DNA of 64,000 bases from an uncultured Clostridia bacterium. GTDB lineage: Bacteria; Bacillota; Clostridia; UBA1381. Made by a program: the position numbers and the translations under genes. The DNA lies in NCBI GenBank assembly GCA_947591315.1, contig CANQDD010000010.1, positions 27,225 to 91,224 on the forward strand, given 5' to 3'. The notes beneath the pieces were generated by a model. The model had not been told where the DNA came from and made no database searches. It saw only the letters and a list, made by a program, of their open reading frames with translations. Below are positions 17,951-26,132 of the stretch, piece after piece. Position 1 is the stretch's first letter; each line of letters opens with the position of its first letter.

Positions 17951-17970
17951 AGAAGGGAGGACGAGAGAGT

Positions 17971-18849
17971 ATGATAAGTATAAAAAGAAAAAGTCTCGGC
18001 GACTTCATCGGAGATATTGTTATATACGCCGTAATGACCATTCTTGGACTGCTCATGGTCATTCCCTTCATCTATGTAATTGCGGCGTCATTTGCCAAGG
18101 AGTCCGAAATTCAGACAAGACCGTTGTTCCTTTGGCCGGAGCAGCCTACGCTCGCGGCGTATAAAAAGGTATTTGATATGAACGACATGGGACCGACGGT
18201 ATTCCGTTCGCTTGGCGTTTCAATCGGCGTAACGCTCGTGGGTACACTCGTAAACATGTTTTTCACGACGACAATGGCATACGGACTTTCGAGAAAAAAT
18301 CTTGTAGGTAAGGGTCCGATACTTAAAATGGTAATGTTCACCATGGTATTCAGCGGCGGTATGATTCCTACCTTCCTTGTTGTAAGAGCCTTGGGAATGT
18401 ATGACACTTATGCGGCGCTTATTCTTCCGGGCGCGATCAGTGCGTACAACATGCTGATTGTAAGAAACTTCTTTATGGATCTCCCGATAGAGCTTGAGGA
18501 AGCCGCCTCGATAGACGGATGTTCCGAGATAGGAATATTCTTCAAGATAGCGCTTCCGCTTTCGATGCCTGTAATTGCGACCTTCAGTCTTTTCTACGGC
18601 GTTGGTCACTGGAACGACTACATGGCATCGCTCATCTACATAGACGATCAGAAGAAGTATCCGTTCACCCTGGTGCTCCGCAGCCTTGTAATGCAGAACG
18701 CCGAGGAAATGACGGAGGGTGAGCTTCCCCCGTCGGATACGCTGAAGATGGCGGTTATCGTTATAGGTACAATTCCTATCCTCTGCGTATATCCGTTCCT
18801 GCAGAAGCACTTTGCGGCAGGTGCGATGGTCGGCGCCGTTAAGGGTTAA
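17971..18849 (+). CDS. Sugar ABC transporter permease (YtcP-like)
   Basis: This 292-residue second permease has six predicted membrane segments and the EAA loop ELEEAASIDGCSEIGIFFKI near residues 172-191. It starts 20 bp after the first permease gene, with GAAGGGAGG upstream. The long periplasmic-side insertions expected of the YtcP/LplC group are present. It should form a heterodimer with the preceding protein. Confidence 0.85.
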   Translation: MISIKRKSLGDFIGDIVIYAVMTILGLLMVIPFIYVIAASFAKESEIQTRPLFLWPEQPTLAAYKKVFDMNDMGPTVFRSLGVSIGVTLVGTLVNMFFTTTMAYGLSRKNLVGKGPILKMVMFTMVFSGGMIPTFLVVRALGMYDTYAALILPGAISAYNMLIVRNFFMDLPIELEEAASIDGCSEIGIFFKIALPLSMPVIATFSLFYGVGHWNDYMASLIYIDDQKKYPFTLVLRSLVMQNAEEMTEGELPPSDTLKMAVIVIGTIPILCVYPFLQKHFAAGAMVGAVKG

Positions 18850-18899
18850 TCCCGTCGGTGAAATCGGAATTAGACTTTTATGTAGGGAGGAATTAAAAT

Positions 18900-20537
18900 A
18901 TGACAAAAACTTTGAAAAGAGTTGTCTGCGCATCCGTCGCGTCGCTGATGCTTATCGGCGCGCTTGCGGGCTGCGGCAAGCAGACACAGCCCATAGACGG
19001 TACAAACCCGACGATAGATATTCTCTGTAAAGCGTTTAACGCGACGTCCGCGGGACAGAGCAGCCCCGTTGTACAGGAGCTTGAAAATTATCTTGCGGAT
19101 AAAATGGGCGTAAACAGCTTGACGCTGAATCTGAAGTGGGCGCCGAGCGCCACATACAACGAAAAGACCGTTACGACAATGGGTTCGGGCGTTTACCCGC
19201 ACGCAATGCTCGTAAGTACGCGAAACTCGAGCGTTATCGTTGCCGCAAGAAAGGGCATATTCTGGAATATTACGGACGCATTCGCGCCCGACAGCCCGTA
19301 TGAAAACCTTAAGCAGTCGAGCGAGCTTATAAACAGAAACATCTCAATCGACGGTGACAACTACGGTATTTACAGATCCAGAGAACTCGGACGTGCCGGT
19401 ATTTCTATAAGAAAAGACTGGCTTGACAAGCTCGGCGAGCCTATCCCCGAGACGCTTGAAGATTTCGACAGAGTTATGAGACGTTTCACGGAGGAGGATC
19501 CGGACGGTAACGGTCAGGACGATACGTACGGTATGATTATATCGACATATCTCCAGGGTCCGCTCGATAACCTCGCACTGTGGAACGGTTCGCCGAACGC
19601 CTGGGGTATAGATCCCGCGACAGGCAAGCTTGCTCCGTCGTTCATGTTCGACCAGTATATCGAGGCTATGGACATGATTCACGACTGGTACAGCAAGGGC
19701 TACATAAACCAGAACATGGCTTCGCTTCCGGACGGTAAGTGGAATGAGGACTTCCTCAACGGAAAGGCTGGCATAATCATTGACGTTGCCGACCGTTCAA
19801 GAAGACTTGCTCAGAATATTGTGGAAATTGAAGGTCAGGAGAATGCGGTTGTTGACGTATTCGGTTATGTTAAGAAGGACGCCGAGTCGCCCAAGAGAAC
19901 ACTTCCGACAACAGGTTACGACAGCTTCTATGTACTGCCGACGCCCGCGCTTCCGACGGAGGAACAGCGTGACTTCATGCTTGGCGTAATGGATCACCTG
20001 AACGACCTTGAAGCTGTAAACATGATGAACTATGGTATTGAAGGCGTTCACTACAATGTGGTTGACGGCAGCTATGCGGAGAAGGTTGACGATAGTGCGC
20101 TTCAGGCTCAGATCAACGACCTTAACCAGCTCTCGATGGGTATAGTATCGTTCGAGGACGGCTTCAAGACGAAGTACAACGATTCAGCAGCGGTAGTTGC
20201 CGAGAAGGTTGACGCGGTTTATGCGGATAACAAGCTTTGGGCGGTTGCTAACCCGGCTGAGCCTTACGTATCGCCGACGCAGACCAGAAGAGGTACGACG
20301 CTTGACGATATTATGGCTAACGCTAAGGCTAAGTACTGCGTAGGTCAGATCAGCCTCGACGCTTACAAGACTGAAATCCAGAGATGGCTTGACATGGGCG
20401 GTTATGACGTTATCGATGAAATTAACAGCTCATTCGATGTTGATGAGGTTGCTCAGGAAACAAAGCAGAGCATGATCGACGACGCAAACCAGAGAGGCGT
20501 TAAAGTTGTGGACGGTATAAACTACATCCGCGACTAA
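18900..20537 (+). CDS. Extracellular sugar-binding lipoprotein
   Basis: This 545-residue solute-binding protein has a lipoprotein signal (MTKTLKRVV...) with lipobox LAGC at residues 22-25; C25 would be lipidated. The length suits the LipO/LplA group that binds large oligosaccharides. DEEDPDGNGQDDTYG-like sequence (EEDPDGNGQDDTYGM) is the calcium-binding-type loop usual in these proteins. It is the last gene of the importer operon. Together with the GH105 enzyme it suggests use of pectin fragments, but the bound sugar cannot be read from sequence. Confidence 0.88.
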   Translation: MTKTLKRVVCASVASLMLIGALAGCGKQTQPIDGTNPTIDILCKAFNATSAGQSSPVVQELENYLADKMGVNSLTLNLKWAPSATYNEKTVTTMGSGVYPHAMLVSTRNSSVIVAARKGIFWNITDAFAPDSPYENLKQSSELINRNISIDGDNYGIYRSRELGRAGISIRKDWLDKLGEPIPETLEDFDRVMRRFTEEDPDGNGQDDTYGMIISTYLQGPLDNLALWNGSPNAWGIDPATGKLAPSFMFDQYIEAMDMIHDWYSKGYINQNMASLPDGKWNEDFLNGKAGIIIDVADRSRRLAQNIVEIEGQENAVVDVFGYVKKDAESPKRTLPTTGYDSFYVLPTPALPTEEQRDFMLGVMDHLNDLEAVNMMNYGIEGVHYNVVDGSYAEKVDDSALQAQINDLNQLSMGIVSFEDGFKTKYNDSAAVVAEKVDAVYADNKLWAVANPAEPYVSPTQTRRGTTLDDIMANAKAKYCVGQISLDAYKTEIQRWLDMGGYDVIDEINSSFDVDEVAQETKQSMIDDANQRGVKVVDGINYIRD

Positions 20538-20556
20538 TGCTTAAAAACAAAAATTA

Positions 20557-20582
20557 AAAGAGCGCTTCGGCGCTCTTTTTTT
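20557..20582 (+). terminator. Terminator of the importer operon
   Basis: AAAAGAGCGC-TTCG-GCGCTCTTTT with further T residues. Confidence 0.9.
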
Positions 20583-20621
20583 GCGTTTTCAAAACATTTT
20601 GACAACAAAATAAAAAAATAC

Positions 20622-20650
20622 TGTTTTTTTCGCGCATTTTATTGTATAAT
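20622..20650 (+). promoter_or_regulatory. Probable promoter of zapA
   Basis: TATAAT at 20645-20650 is clear. The -35 (TGTTTT, 20622-20627) is weak; TTGACA at 20599-20604 is too far away. Confidence 0.4.
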
Positions 20651-20691
20651 AAAATATATAATAGGCATATTTTGGGCAAGGAGGTCTGCAA

Positions 20692-21195
20692 ATGTCTGTG
20701 AATAAAATAACCTTTGTGATAAATTCGCGCAGCTACACGGTCGTCGCCGAGGAAACGCCCGAGTACCTCGAAAGGCTGTGCGCGCACGTGAACGAGAAGG
20801 TGGAAAACGTGCTTCGCGGCGGACAGAATATAATGGGTGAGCGCCCGCTTGTTCTCGCCGCGCTCAACATCTGCGACGAGTATTACAAGCAGCTTGAGGA
20901 AAACGACACGCTCAAAGGAAAAACGGCGGAGCTTAAGGAGAAAAACAGCAGGCTCGAACGTGAGGCGGAGAATGCGCAGGACGAGCTTGACATGGTGAAA
21001 AGCGGTCAGGTCTCGATCGACGAAGCCGCGATGCGCGCCGAGGTCAGCGACGCGAACGAAAAGCTGAACGGCGCGAACAACAAGATTAAATTCCTTGAGG
21101 GACAGGTAAAAAGCCTGAAGGAAAAAATCGTGAAGCTTGAAGAACGCGACAAAAAGCGCGAGCAGGACTTTCTCGATTTGATAGACAAGCAGTAA
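20692..21195 (+). CDS. zapA: ZapA-like cell division protein
   Basis: This 167-residue protein begins with a ZapA domain (KITFVINSRSYTVVAEETPEYLERL), which binds and bundles FtsZ. A long coiled coil follows from about residue 65 to the end, rich in Glu, Lys and Leu. It is longer than the usual 90-110 residue ZapA because of this tail. AAGGAGG lies before the ATG. The stop overlaps the start of the U32 gene (TAATG), an arrangement I have often seen for ZapA and U32 genes in Clostridia. Confidence 0.8.
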   Translation: MSVNKITFVINSRSYTVVAEETPEYLERLCAHVNEKVENVLRGGQNIMGERPLVLAALNICDEYYKQLEENDTLKGKTAELKEKNSRLEREAENAQDELDMVKSGQVSIDEAAMRAEVSDANEKLNGANNKIKFLEGQVKSLKEKIVKLEERDKKREQDFLDLIDKQ

Positions 21196-23132
21196 TGGCT
21201 ATGGAACTACTCGCGCCGGCGGGAAACGAAACGGCTTTGCGCGCGGCTGTGCAGTCGGGCGCGGACGCGGTGTATCTGGGCGGAAAGAGCTTCGGCGCAA
21301 GACGTGCCGCACAGAATTTTACCGCCGATGAAATCAAAAAACAGACCGAGTACTGCCACTTGTACGGCGTGGACGTACACGTGACGGTCAACACGCTTGT
21401 AAAGCAGCGCGAAATCGGCGAGCTCACCGAATACGTAAAGCGCCTTAACGACGCGCACGTTGACGCGCTTATCGTGCAGGATTTGGGCGCGGCGGAGATA
21501 ATAAAAAACACGTGTCCCGACCTCACGCTTCACGCCAGCACGCAGATGTCGGTGACGACGGCGGACGAGGTGAAGGAGCTTGCGCGTCTCGGATTTTCGC
21601 GCGTCGTACTTGCGAGGGAATTAAGCCGCGGTGAGATCGAGAATATATGCCGCACGTCGCCTATTGAGATAGAGGTGTTCGTACACGGCGCGATATGCCA
21701 GTGCTACAGCGGCAAGTGCCTTATGTCGAGCATACTCGGCGGCAGGAGCGGCAACAGGGGCGCGTGCGCGCAGCCGTGCCGATTGCCGTACGAGCTTTGC
21801 GGGGGACACAAAAGTATTAAAAACGGTTATCTTCTCTCACCGAAGGACATGGCGCTTATAGACGAATTGGGGACACTAAAACGTATGGGCGTTGCGTCGC
21901 TTAAAATTGAGGGACGGTTAAAACGCGCCGAATACGTGTCAGCTGTCGTCGGCGTGTACAGAAAGTATCTCGATTTGCTTGAAGCGAACGGGGACACTAA
22001 AGTTACAAAAGAGGATATGCAGATTCTCACCGACGCGTTTTCGAGGTCGGGTTTTACAGACGGCTACTTTAACAACAAGCTCGGCGCAGACATGATGAGC
22101 TACGCGTCTCCGTCGGGTACGGGGGACACTAAATATACTCGTGAAGCAGTGGAGCGGTGCGCCAAAACCGCGAACGTGCGTAAAATTGGTATCGACATAA
22201 CGGGGACACTAAAATTCGGCTCGCCGCTCGAGGTTACATTTTCCGACGGCAGCAGAAGCGTCCGAGCAGTGGGGACACTAAAATCCGAAAAAGCCGTAAA
22301 CGTTCCGCTCGACGCTAACCGGCTGAAGGCGCAGCTTTTAAAGCTCGGCTCAACGCCGTTTGCGTGTGACAATATATCCGTCACGGTCGACGACAGCGTA
22401 ACGCTGCCGATTAAGGAGATAAACGCCGTGCGCCGCGCAGCGGCGGAAATGCTTGCAAAGGAGCGGGTAAAGCGTGAAAGGGGACAGGTAAATGATTACG
22501 CCGTGCCGTCCTGTGAGCGCGAAACGCCCGATAAGATAGAGCTTGCCGCTTACGTTACGACCGACGAGCAACGGCGCGCCGCCGAGGAAGCCGGTATACG
22601 CGCCGAGAGGTTCAGACCGTTTTCGGGGACACTAAATGTTTACAATTCGCTTACGGTTGACTACCTTGCAAAAGACGGCATTGTCACGCTGTCGCCCGAG
22701 CTTAACCTTCGTGAAATCGAGGAGCTTTTAGAATACACAAACGCGGAGACGGAGATAATCGCTTACGGCTCTCTGCCGCTGATGGTGATGAAAAACTGCC
22801 CCGTAAACGCGCAGGGAAAATGTCAGAGCGGAAAACAGGTATACAGCCTGCGCGACAGAAAAAAACGCGTAATGCCGATTATATGCGACGGCGAAAAAGG
22901 AAGCTGCAAAGCGGTTCTGCTGAATTCCGTGCCGGTTTACATGGCTGACAAAGCCGAGGACATAAAAAGACTGAAAATAAATTGTGTGAGATTGTTATTT
23001 ACTGTTGAAAATTTCTCACAATGTGGTAAAATAATAGATGAGTACAAACGTGCGTTCGCGGGCGGGGAAAAGCTTGACGCTCCGCAGGAAAACACCTTTA
23101 CGCGAGGTCATTTCTACCGCGGCGTTGAATAA
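21195..23132 (+). CDS. U32-family peptidase-like protein (RlhA-type) carrying GGGACACTAAA motifs
   Basis: This 645-residue protein belongs to peptidase family U32. It starts ELLAPAGNETALRAAVQSGADAVYLGG. Cysteines C168, C170, C175, C191 and C195, in ICQCYSGKC and ACAQPC, are the probable iron-sulfur ligands of the RlhA/TrhP RNA-hydroxylation group, so RNA modification is more likely than proteolysis. FKIEGR-like LKIEGRLKRAEYV follows. A second domain (about 400-645) matches the DUF3656-type extension. Six copies of the 11-base motif encode GTLK, GDTK or GTLN, at residues about 226, 266, 310, 337, 360 and 478, with a variant encoding GGHK near 203. The total length remains ordinary. The reading frame is intact. 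Confidence 0.85.
   Translation: MAMELLAPAGNETALRAAVQSGADAVYLGGKSFGARRAAQNFTADEIKKQTEYCHLYGVDVHVTVNTLVKQREIGELTEYVKRLNDAHVDALIVQDLGAAEIIKNTCPDLTLHASTQMSVTTADEVKELARLGFSRVVLARELSRGEIENICRTSPIEIEVFVHGAICQCYSGKCLMSSILGGRSGNRGACAQPCRLPYELCGGHKSIKNGYLLSPKDMALIDELGTLKRMGVASLKIEGRLKRAEYVSAVVGVYRKYLDLLEANGDTKVTKEDMQILTDAFSRSGFTDGYFNNKLGADMMSYASPSGTGDTKYTREAVERCAKTANVRKIGIDITGTLKFGSPLEVTFSDGSRSVRAVGTLKSEKAVNVPLDANRLKAQLLKLGSTPFACDNISVTVDDSVTLPIKEINAVRRAAAEMLAKERVKRERGQVNDYAVPSCERETPDKIELAAYVTTDEQRRAAEEAGIRAERFRPFSGTLNVYNSLTVDYLAKDGIVTLSPELNLREIEELLEYTNAETEIIAYGSLPLMVMKNCPVNAQGKCQSGKQVYSLRDRKKRVMPIICDGEKGSCKAVLLNSVPVYMADKAEDIKRLKINCVRLLFTVENFSQCGKIIDEYKRAFAGGEKLDAPQENTFTRGHFYRGVE
21869..22637 (+). repeat. 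Six GGGACACTAAA motifs within the U32 gene
   Basis: Core copies begin at 21870, 21991, 22123, 22203, 22272 and 22626. Readouts are GTLK, GDTK, GDTK, GTLK, GTLK and GTLN. A copy lacking T (GGGGACACAAAA) is at 21802-21813 and encodes GHK; GGGGACAGGTAAAT at 22480 may be a decayed one. Confidence 0.9.
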
Positions 23133-23145
23133 GAAAGGAAAACGA

Positions 23146-23736
23146 ATGGCTGACTTTATACTGGCTTCCGCGTCACCGAGACGCAGGGAGCTTATGGAGC
23201 TTATGGGACTCGATTTCGACGTGGTCGTGTCCGAGGCGGACGAAAGCGTCGTGCCGAAGGATTTACCGATAAAGCTGTACGTTCAGGAGCTCGCGCTTTT
23301 GAAGGCGAGCGCGTCGGCGAAGCAGGTCTTAAAAAACAAAAAAGCGCATGTCATAGCCGCCGACACGGTCGTGACGCTTGACGGCGAAATACTCGGCAAG
23401 CCGAAGGATAAGGCGGACGCGGAAGCAATGCTCGCCGCTCTGTCGGGAAGGACGCACGAGGTATACACTGGTATATGCGTCATGCGCATGAGCGACGCGA
23501 AATCGGTATGCAGGGCGGTATGCACACGCGTCACCTTCAAGGAGCTTACGGGCGACAAAATAAAAAAGTACGTACAAACTAAAGAGCCGATGGATAAAGC
23601 GGGCGCGTACGGCATACAGGGCAAGGGCTCGCTGCTGATTGACGGGATTGAGGGCGATTACTTCAACGTCGTCGGACTGCCTGTCGCGGCGCTTGCGGAG
23701 CTTTTGGAAAACGAATTTAATATAACTGTTTTATAA
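23146..23736 (+). CDS. maf: Maf-family nucleotide pyrophosphatase
   Basis: This 196-residue protein hydrolyses non-canonical nucleoside triphosphates (dTTP/UTP-type) and is linked to septum arrest in Bacillus. SASPRRRELM at residues 7-16 and AADTVVTLDGEILGKP are the family motifs; QGKGSLLIDGIEGDYFNVVGLP is the conserved C-terminal part. The ATG at 23146 follows AAAGGAAAAC; an upstream frame extension overlaps the U32 gene and is not needed. It precedes mreB, the usual neighbour. Confidence 0.92.
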   Translation: MADFILASASPRRRELMELMGLDFDVVVSEADESVVPKDLPIKLYVQELALLKASASAKQVLKNKKAHVIAADTVVTLDGEILGKPKDKADAEAMLAALSGRTHEVYTGICVMRMSDAKSVCRAVCTRVTFKELTGDKIKKYVQTKEPMDKAGAYGIQGKGSLLIDGIEGDYFNVVGLPVAALAELLENEFNITVL

Positions 23737-23749
23737 AGGAGAAAAAGAA

Positions 23750-24751
23750 ATGGGCTTTTTAACCAAAGATATAGGAATTGACCTCGGAACGGCAAACACG
23801 CTCGTATACGTGCAGGGAAAGGGCATAGTCGTGCGCGAGCCGTCGGTCGTCGCGATAGACAAGTATGAGGGCAAGGTGCTTGCCGTCGGCAACGCGGCTA
23901 ATGAAATGATAGGCAGAACGCCGGAAAATATCGTCGCGGTGCGTCCTATAAAGGACGGAGTGATCGCAGACTTCGACATCACACAGGCTATGATAAGAGC
24001 GTTTATAAAGGAAGCGAACGTCAGCAATATATTTAAGCCCAGAGTAATCGTATGTATCCCCTCGGGCGTTACGGAGGTTGAGCGCCGCGCGGTCGAGGAG
24101 GCTGTTATACAGGCGGGCGCGAAGTCGGTGGCGCTCATAGACGAGCCGATGGCTGCCGCGATAGGCGCGTCGCTGCCTGTAAACGACGCGACGGGTTCTA
24201 TGGTTGTCGATATAGGCGGCGGAACGACGGAGGTAGCCGTTATATCGCTCGGCGGAATTGTGTCGTCGCGCTCGATAAGAATAGCCGGCAACGCGCTCGA
24301 CAGCGCAATAGTAAACTACCTCAAAAAAGAGCATTTAATAAACATCGGCGACAAAATGGCTGAGGACATAAAGCTCACAATAGCGTCGGCGTACGAGGAC
24401 GACGAGGAGGCGGTGCGCGAGGTGCGCGGACGCGACGTGTCAACGGGACTGCCGAAAACGGTGCAGATAAAGGAAAGCGAGATAAGAGAAGCAATAAGCG
24501 AGAACATAAACGAAATGATCGAGGCGATAAAACTCACTCTCGAAAACACGCCGCCGGAGCTTGCGGCTGACGTAATGGAGCGCGGCATAATGCTCACGGG
24601 CGGCGGCGCGCTCATAAAGGGACTGGACAAGCTCATCACCGAGGTCACAAAAATCCCGACGCACGTCGCGGAATACCCGCTCGACTGTGTTGTGATTGGC
24701 ACGGGCAGGTCGCTCGAAAACATCAAGGAGCTTACAGACAAGGCGAAGTAA
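23750..24751 (+). CDS. mreB: Rod-shape actin homologue MreB
   Basis: This 333-residue bacterial actin polymerises under the membrane and guides lateral wall synthesis. GIDLGTANTLVYVQGKG near residue 9 is phosphate loop 1, DIGGGTTEVAVISLGG is phosphate loop 2, and LTGGGALIKGLDKL is the adenosine motif. Length is normal. AAAGGAG precedes the ATG. It heads mreB-mreC-mreD-PBP2-minC. Confidence 0.96.
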   Translation: MGFLTKDIGIDLGTANTLVYVQGKGIVVREPSVVAIDKYEGKVLAVGNAANEMIGRTPENIVAVRPIKDGVIADFDITQAMIRAFIKEANVSNIFKPRVIVCIPSGVTEVERRAVEEAVIQAGAKSVALIDEPMAAAIGASLPVNDATGSMVVDIGGGTTEVAVISLGGIVSSRSIRIAGNALDSAIVNYLKKEHLINIGDKMAEDIKLTIASAYEDDEEAVREVRGRDVSTGLPKTVQIKESEIREAISENINEMIEAIKLTLENTPPELAADVMERGIMLTGGGALIKGLDKLITEVTKIPTHVAEYPLDCVVIGTGRSLENIKELTDKAK

Positions 24752-24781
24752 TACCATAGTCTTATTTACGGGGGCTAAAAC

Positions 24782-25609
24782 ATGTTATCATCACTATTAA
24801 AGAAAAAAAGCGTAAGAATTACGGCTATAATTACGGCGATAGTGCTTTTGTGCGTCGCGATAGCGCATTTCGGCGGCTCAAATCCCGTTTCAAACGCGAT
24901 AAGAAGCGTTTTCGCTCCGTTTCAGAGCGGGTTTGCGTATATATCGAACAACGTAAAAAGCACGGCTGACTTTTTAGCCGAGTCCAAGGCGTACAAAGCG
25001 GAAAACGAACGGCTTGTCGCACAGATCAACGAGCTTAAAAAGCAAAGCAGAGACGTTACGAATTACAGAGAGGAAAACGAGGAATTAAAGGGACTTCTGG
25101 AGCTTGGGCAGAGCATGAGCGAATACACGACCGTAGCCGCCACCGTAATAGCGTATTCTCCGAATAACTGGTACGACACCATCGAGATAAGCAAAGGCTC
25201 GCTGTCCGGCATAAACGTCGGCAACGCGGTAATAACGCCCGACGGCGTTGTGGGCAAGGTCATAGAGACGGGACCAAACTGGTCGCTCGTATCGACGATC
25301 ATAGGGCCGGACAACGCGCTCGGCGTTAAAATAACGAGAACGGGCGACGTTGCCGTTGTCGAGGGCGACAGAGAAATGTACCGCAGCAGCGTGTGCAGAA
25401 TGACGTTTATAGACAAGGATTCAAACCTCATAGTCGGCGACCTTCTCGAAACGACCGCCGCGGGAGGCGTATACCCCGACGGTCTTGTCGTAGGTTCTGT
25501 GCGTGAGATAAACGCTGACGCTATGGGCAACCTCAACTACGCTGTTGTTGAACCGGCGGTGGATTTTTCACGGCTTTACGGCGTGCTTGTAATAAACGGA
25601 ATGAATTGA
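24782..25609 (+). CDS. mreC: Rod-shape protein MreC
   Basis: This 275-residue membrane protein has one N-terminal transmembrane helix (about residues 11-28), a coiled coil (about 65-100) and the beta-barrel core with ATVIAYSPNNWYDTIEISKGS and INVGNAVITPDGVVGKVIE. MreC links cytoplasmic MreB to PBP2. It lies 30 bp after mreB, with a GGGGG ribosome site. Confidence 0.93.
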   Translation: MLSSLLKKKSVRITAIITAIVLLCVAIAHFGGSNPVSNAIRSVFAPFQSGFAYISNNVKSTADFLAESKAYKAENERLVAQINELKKQSRDVTNYREENEELKGLLELGQSMSEYTTVAATVIAYSPNNWYDTIEISKGSLSGINVGNAVITPDGVVGKVIETGPNWSLVSTIIGPDNALGVKITRTGDVAVVEGDREMYRSSVCRMTFIDKDSNLIVGDLLETTAAGGVYPDGLVVGSVREINADAMGNLNYAVVEPAVDFSRLYGVLVINGMN

Positions 25610-25622
25610 TTGGGTGACGAAG

Positions 25623-26129
25623 ATGCGAAATTTCAAAATCGGTGTGTGGATATTCTGTATATTTCTTATACAAACCGTAGTCCTTTCGGGAATACACGTA
25701 TATGACGCAGTGCCGTCATTGGCGCTGCCGTTTGTCGTATGCGTTGCGCTTATGGAGGAGGACGTTATAACAACCGCCGTTATAAGCGGAATATGCGCCC
25801 TTATCGCGGGCGCGTTCACGGGACACAGCTATATAGTGACGGCTCTGTATATTTTCTACGCGGGTATGCTTATATTCGCGCTTAAATCAAAGCCGCGTTA
25901 TATAGGCAGAACGGTCAAGGCCTTTACGCGGACGTTTGTATTATCGGGAATTATGGAAACGATATTCCGTTTTATCGACGCGGGAACAGTTACGACGGAC
26001 ATGCTGCTTTATTCGACGATTCCGTTCGCCGTTATTAACACGCTGTTCGTGATACTTATTTACCCGCTTTTAACATGCACGATGTATAAGGAAGATAAGG
26101 AAAAGCTGTTGATAGGAGATTTGTTGTAA
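25623..26129 (+). CDS. mreD: Rod-shape protein MreD
   Basis: This 168-residue protein is almost wholly hydrophobic, with five or six membrane helices, as in MreD. I chose ATG 25623 because GGGTGA lies at proper distance; a GTG at 25614 in the same frame would add three residues. Sequence conservation in the family is low, so position after mreC and before PBP2 is the main evidence. Confidence 0.85.
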   Translation: MRNFKIGVWIFCIFLIQTVVLSGIHVYDAVPSLALPFVVCVALMEEDVITTAVISGICALIAGAFTGHSYIVTALYIFYAGMLIFALKSKPRYIGRTVKAFTRTFVLSGIMETIFRFIDAGTVTTDMLLYSTIPFAVINTLFVILIYPLLTCTMYKEDKEKLLIGDLL

Positions 26130-26132
26130 GCT

